Below, piece by piece: positions 19,978-22,500 of a DNA stretch of 22,500 nt. A program made the position numbers and the translations under genes. The stretch's first letter is position 1. Each line of letters opens with the position of its first letter. This stretch comes from Trachelipus rathkii (lineage: Eukaryota > Arthropoda > Malacostraca > Isopoda > Trachelipodidae): contig JABUQX010028419.1 of the NCBI GenBank assembly GCA_015478945.1, positions 1 through 22,500 on the forward strand, written 5' to 3'. The notes below the pieces were generated by a model that made no database searches, was not told where the DNA came from, and saw only the letters and a program-made list of their open reading frames with translations.

Positions 19978-20078
19978 CCCATACTACTCAGTTACTAATT
20001 CCCCCCATACTACTAGTTAGCTATTACCGGCCCATAACTACTAGTTACTATTCACCCCATACATACTAGTTGCCTCCG
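19978..20078. repeat. Minisatellite, about four 26-27-bp units
   Basis: Four adjacent units share CCCATACTACTAGTTACTAT-like text: from about 19978 (CCCATACTACTCAGTTACTA), 20004 (CCATACTACTAGTTAGC), 20031 (CCCATAACTACTAGTTACTA) and 20057 (CCATACATACTAGTTGCC). The last two are shorter or partial. It lies in the part of the minus-strand LINE just upstream of the RT (in LINE sense), so it expanded inside the element or replaced part of its linker. Confidence 0.7.
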
Positions 20079-20364
20079 TGGGCGATCTCCACAATATCTC
20101 AATTTATCTCTTACAAGAGCCGATCGTAAAACCCAGATGACATCCGCATATATAACCATATGCACCCTCTTCGATCTCTTAGGCACAAAAGTAGTGTATG
20201 AATCATATATTTTCAAAGTGAATCGTTTTGCCCAGTTGAAACACGAGATATGCTGCGTCCATCAAGCATCATTATTCATCAGTATGTCATATCTATTGGC
20301 AATTGATTCCGCTGAAGGAGAAGCTCCCTTAATCTCTTTCTTAATCTCATTTGCGATAGACTTT

Positions 20365-20389
20365 CCTGTCTGCGGAGACCGTAGACAGG
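20365..20389. repeat. Strong 11-bp hairpin within the LINE linker
   Basis: CCTGTCTGCGG (20365-20375), loop AGA, CCGTAGACAGG (20379-20389). Ten Watson-Crick pairs and one G-T position form on the plus strand. It is not followed by a T run and lies within the minus-strand LINE, so I do not call a terminator. Confidence 0.6.
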
Positions 20390-21110
20390 TACCTATTTTC
20401 TTGTAAAGTCCCCGCCATGCATCCCACCACCGCAAAACTGTTAATTTACCTCGTTTTTCCTTCTACGTATACAACTTTTAGTGTTTCATTTTCACTCCTT
20501 TAGATATTTACATACACATTTTGGTGATGGAAAAATAGTTTACTATTTTCATTTTCTGATAACAAATTCTTCAAAGGATAAGATTTTTTTTCTTTTTAAC
20601 CATTAAGCTTCACTCACGTTCATTCTACTAGCCAGCTACACTATTTTGAGAGACGTGCTTCTTAACCTTCCTACTTTAGCAAATTTGCATACTTCTTTTT
20701 GCACAAGTAACACAGGCTTCCTTCATTTTTACGGTACAGTATGATTTGCTTGCAATTTCACTTTATATTCAATACTTTAACTTGAATTTATGTTGCAAAG
20801 GTTTATTTGCAAGTTCCCTCACACACTTTTTTTTATAACCTTGTTCACTTAACTTCTCACTCTTAATTCTCCAAACCTCCTTCCTTATCTCTTTCCTCCC
20901 TATCCCTGTCCTCACTAACTTAATTTTACATAAAACAACATAATGACCTCATATTCTCATCCCTAACCCCCTCACTGATTTAGCATCCATCCCATACTTC
21001 AACATCTTCACCAACAAGAAATTAATCATACTTTTCATTTTGATACCAATTTCTACCTACACCAAAGCGTCCTCATATGCTGTCAGGACTGATTTGAGAC
21101 GAATAAGCGT

Positions 21111-21655
21111 ATGTATGCAGGCTCAGAAGTAAATGTTACTCGATACTTAACAGGCATAACTTCTCGTCCTTACCAAGAAATCAAGGTCACCAGTATTCCA
21201 TACCAATGTGTTCATTGATTCTCATCCGGCTCGAGCGAAACATGCAAAGGCACCAGCGCTACATAGTTAGATGATTTGAAGATACACTAGTTACATCGCA
21301 GCGTTTCCTCTTTTACGATGACCTAACCCACATAACTCGCAGTCTTACAAGTTGTCCATTGCAATGCAATCTTGCTATATAGTGTCCTACTGACTCCCAG
21401 TATCCCAAACATTATTTCAGGATTGTTTCTCAGGAACAGTGAATGGAGTCCTTACTCGCTCAACGAGTCGCGTTTGACTAGCATAGATAATCTGTAGAGC
21501 AAGAGATGGGAGAATACAGGGTAATAAATCACTACTTATCAAGTAAACCGTTGAGGAGGATAGCTGCAAACCAGTACAAGTATACCTTGACTTCGTTGAA
21601 CGTGTATAGTTTTAATCATTAGTATTCTATTACTCACAAAAACAAAATCCACCAT
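21111..21655. other. Unassigned sequence upstream of the LINE
   Basis: In LINE sense this is where the rest of the endonuclease and any 5' region would lie, but I can no longer follow the protein beyond about 21110. Composition is even and stops are frequent. Either the copy is 5'-truncated here or decay hides it. Confidence 0.35.
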
Positions 21656-22500
21656 ATAACTATATATATATATATATACCTATTATATAGTGAGAGTGTG
21701 AGTATAGTACATACCAGATATGATGCTCAGGAGCTCTGGTCCGGTATAATAATGAGATACTAGTTATAGTTAATGCTATAGTACCTCCGGTACGGAGAGG
21801 ACATAAGTGACCGTAATAAAGATCGACAGGAGGCGATCGAAAGGCTTGGGAAGTAACTGTAGAGGCAATGGAGAGTCTTGTCGTGTTATACTAGATGTGA
21901 CAGCGTAGTCGTATATATGTCAAAGAGGCAATTGACAGTGTGGCTAGAAGTGTAGTATTAAAGCATACCAGTATACGGAGACGGGCTAAAGAGGAGGCCA
22001 GTGATGTACAAATTATTATATATATATATATATAAGGTACTATGACTATATAGTAATAGTATATAGTCTATAATGTATATAATAATGTATATAATATAGT
22101 AAATACATTATATAAGTACGTGAGGGTATAGGATATTATTATATATAATCGACGTAATAGTATATAGTTACGTATTTATAACACTATTACATGAGGCTTA
22201 ATATAAGTCATATTATATTATATAGTTTATAGTATTGATACTACTACGATATAAATCAGCGATCGTTGGTGCCGGTAGGGATGGAATCATGTGTCTCGGG
22301 CCTTATATATAGATGATATATATGTAGTTAATTAGTACTAAATAGCTATAATCTAAGTAAAAATAGTATAGCAATAATATATGGAATAGGTTGACTAAGT
22401 GAAGTTACAGTAGTATAACTTCTACTTTAAATGTGGCGGAATATAAGGATTACATTTTTATTGTTCATTATACGAGGTGGCACAGGTACTTTGATGAAGA
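21656..22500. repeat. TA/TAG-rich degenerate block to the right edge
   Basis: TA runs at 21660-21678 and 22016-22034. Between and after them are TATAG, GTATA and AATAATGTATATAAT words resembling the spacers at 7.1-9 kb. It includes short GC-richer patches (21780-21990 and about 22255-22300). No gene is seen. Confidence 0.6.

Larger units (their letters stand above)
17720..21110 (-). pseudogene. LINE endonuclease-reverse transcriptase, long decayed copy
   Basis: Read on the minus strand, the order is that of a non-LTR retrotransposon polyprotein. End of AP-endonuclease domain: YRSGNWY-like text (about 21070-21040), NFLLVK (about 21025-21006), DAKSVRGLGMR, then GHYVVLCKIK (20948-20919), where the expected SDH reads GH. 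A linker follows. Reverse transcriptase: DGIN-EMLK-like (19925-19898), KLCNKSFVEG (19857-19828), DWRT-VI-PLY-like (19819-19787), EEQG-like (19623-19594), YDR-EALW-like (19382-19348), ACVRVNGD-like (about 19271-19221), VRQG then SWLFNL (19193-19121), and the YADD region read as LNDLV then CGESE (19030-18985). C-terminal domain: CVGNRPLGDKEKVD (17831-17790). Many frameshifts and stops make it non-functional. Same family as the plus-strand copy. Confidence 0.9.

Noticed and set aside
20137..20406. 89-codon plus-strand open frame
   Set aside because: Antisense to the LINE linker between the endonuclease and reverse transcriptase; no motif of its own.

Overview
The window looks like nuclear DNA of an arthropod, most likely a decapod crustacean. 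The reasons are very dense (TA)n and (GA)n microsatellites, fragments of a non-LTR retrotransposon (LINE) whose protein words resemble elements I associate with decapod genomes, an apparent hAT transposon end, and short CCTAA-rich tracts. The taxon is an inference; no host gene fixes it. I see no intact host gene, tRNA, rRNA, operon or CRISPR array. All recognisable coding sequence belongs to decayed mobile elements.

Layout. 1-1.6 kb: AT-rich DNA with open segments that look like broken coding sequence of unknown family: a left-edge partial frame, a minus-strand relic at 294-708 and a plus-strand relic at 1102-1556. 1.69-1.87 kb: palindromes and a cluster of ATTCGG/CCGAAT words. 1.88-2.46 kb: (TA)n followed by a long (GA)n tract. 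2.47-3.37 kb: the 3' part of a LINE on the plus strand, cut off at the (GA)n tract. 3.6-6.6 kb: alternating (TA)n blocks and short non-coding elements: two related CCTAA-bearing elements (3779-4030 and 5721-5970) and a 290-bp fold-back element (5171-5460). 6.86 kb: a likely hAT transposon end. 6.96-9.25 kb: four diverged copies of a ~170-220-bp unit, separated by TA/TAG-rich DNA.

9.3-17.7 kb: mostly degenerate, C-poor sequence with no convincing gene. It holds a few local features (GTTAA/GTTATG tracts, a 16-bp palindrome, a doubtful reverse-transcriptase scrap). It reads either as old decayed repeat DNA or as poorly polished long-read consensus. 17.7-21.1 kb: a much longer copy of the same LINE family on the minus strand, readable in order from the end of an AP-endonuclease domain through the reverse transcriptase to the C-terminal domain, but full of frameshifts and stops. 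21.1-22.5 kb: unassigned, then AT-rich.

No genes act together here. The window is a mobile-element and microsatellite landscape. The best leads for something undescribed are the four-copy diverged unit array, the fold-back element and the CCTAA-bearing element pair; the LINE copies are recognisable but dead.
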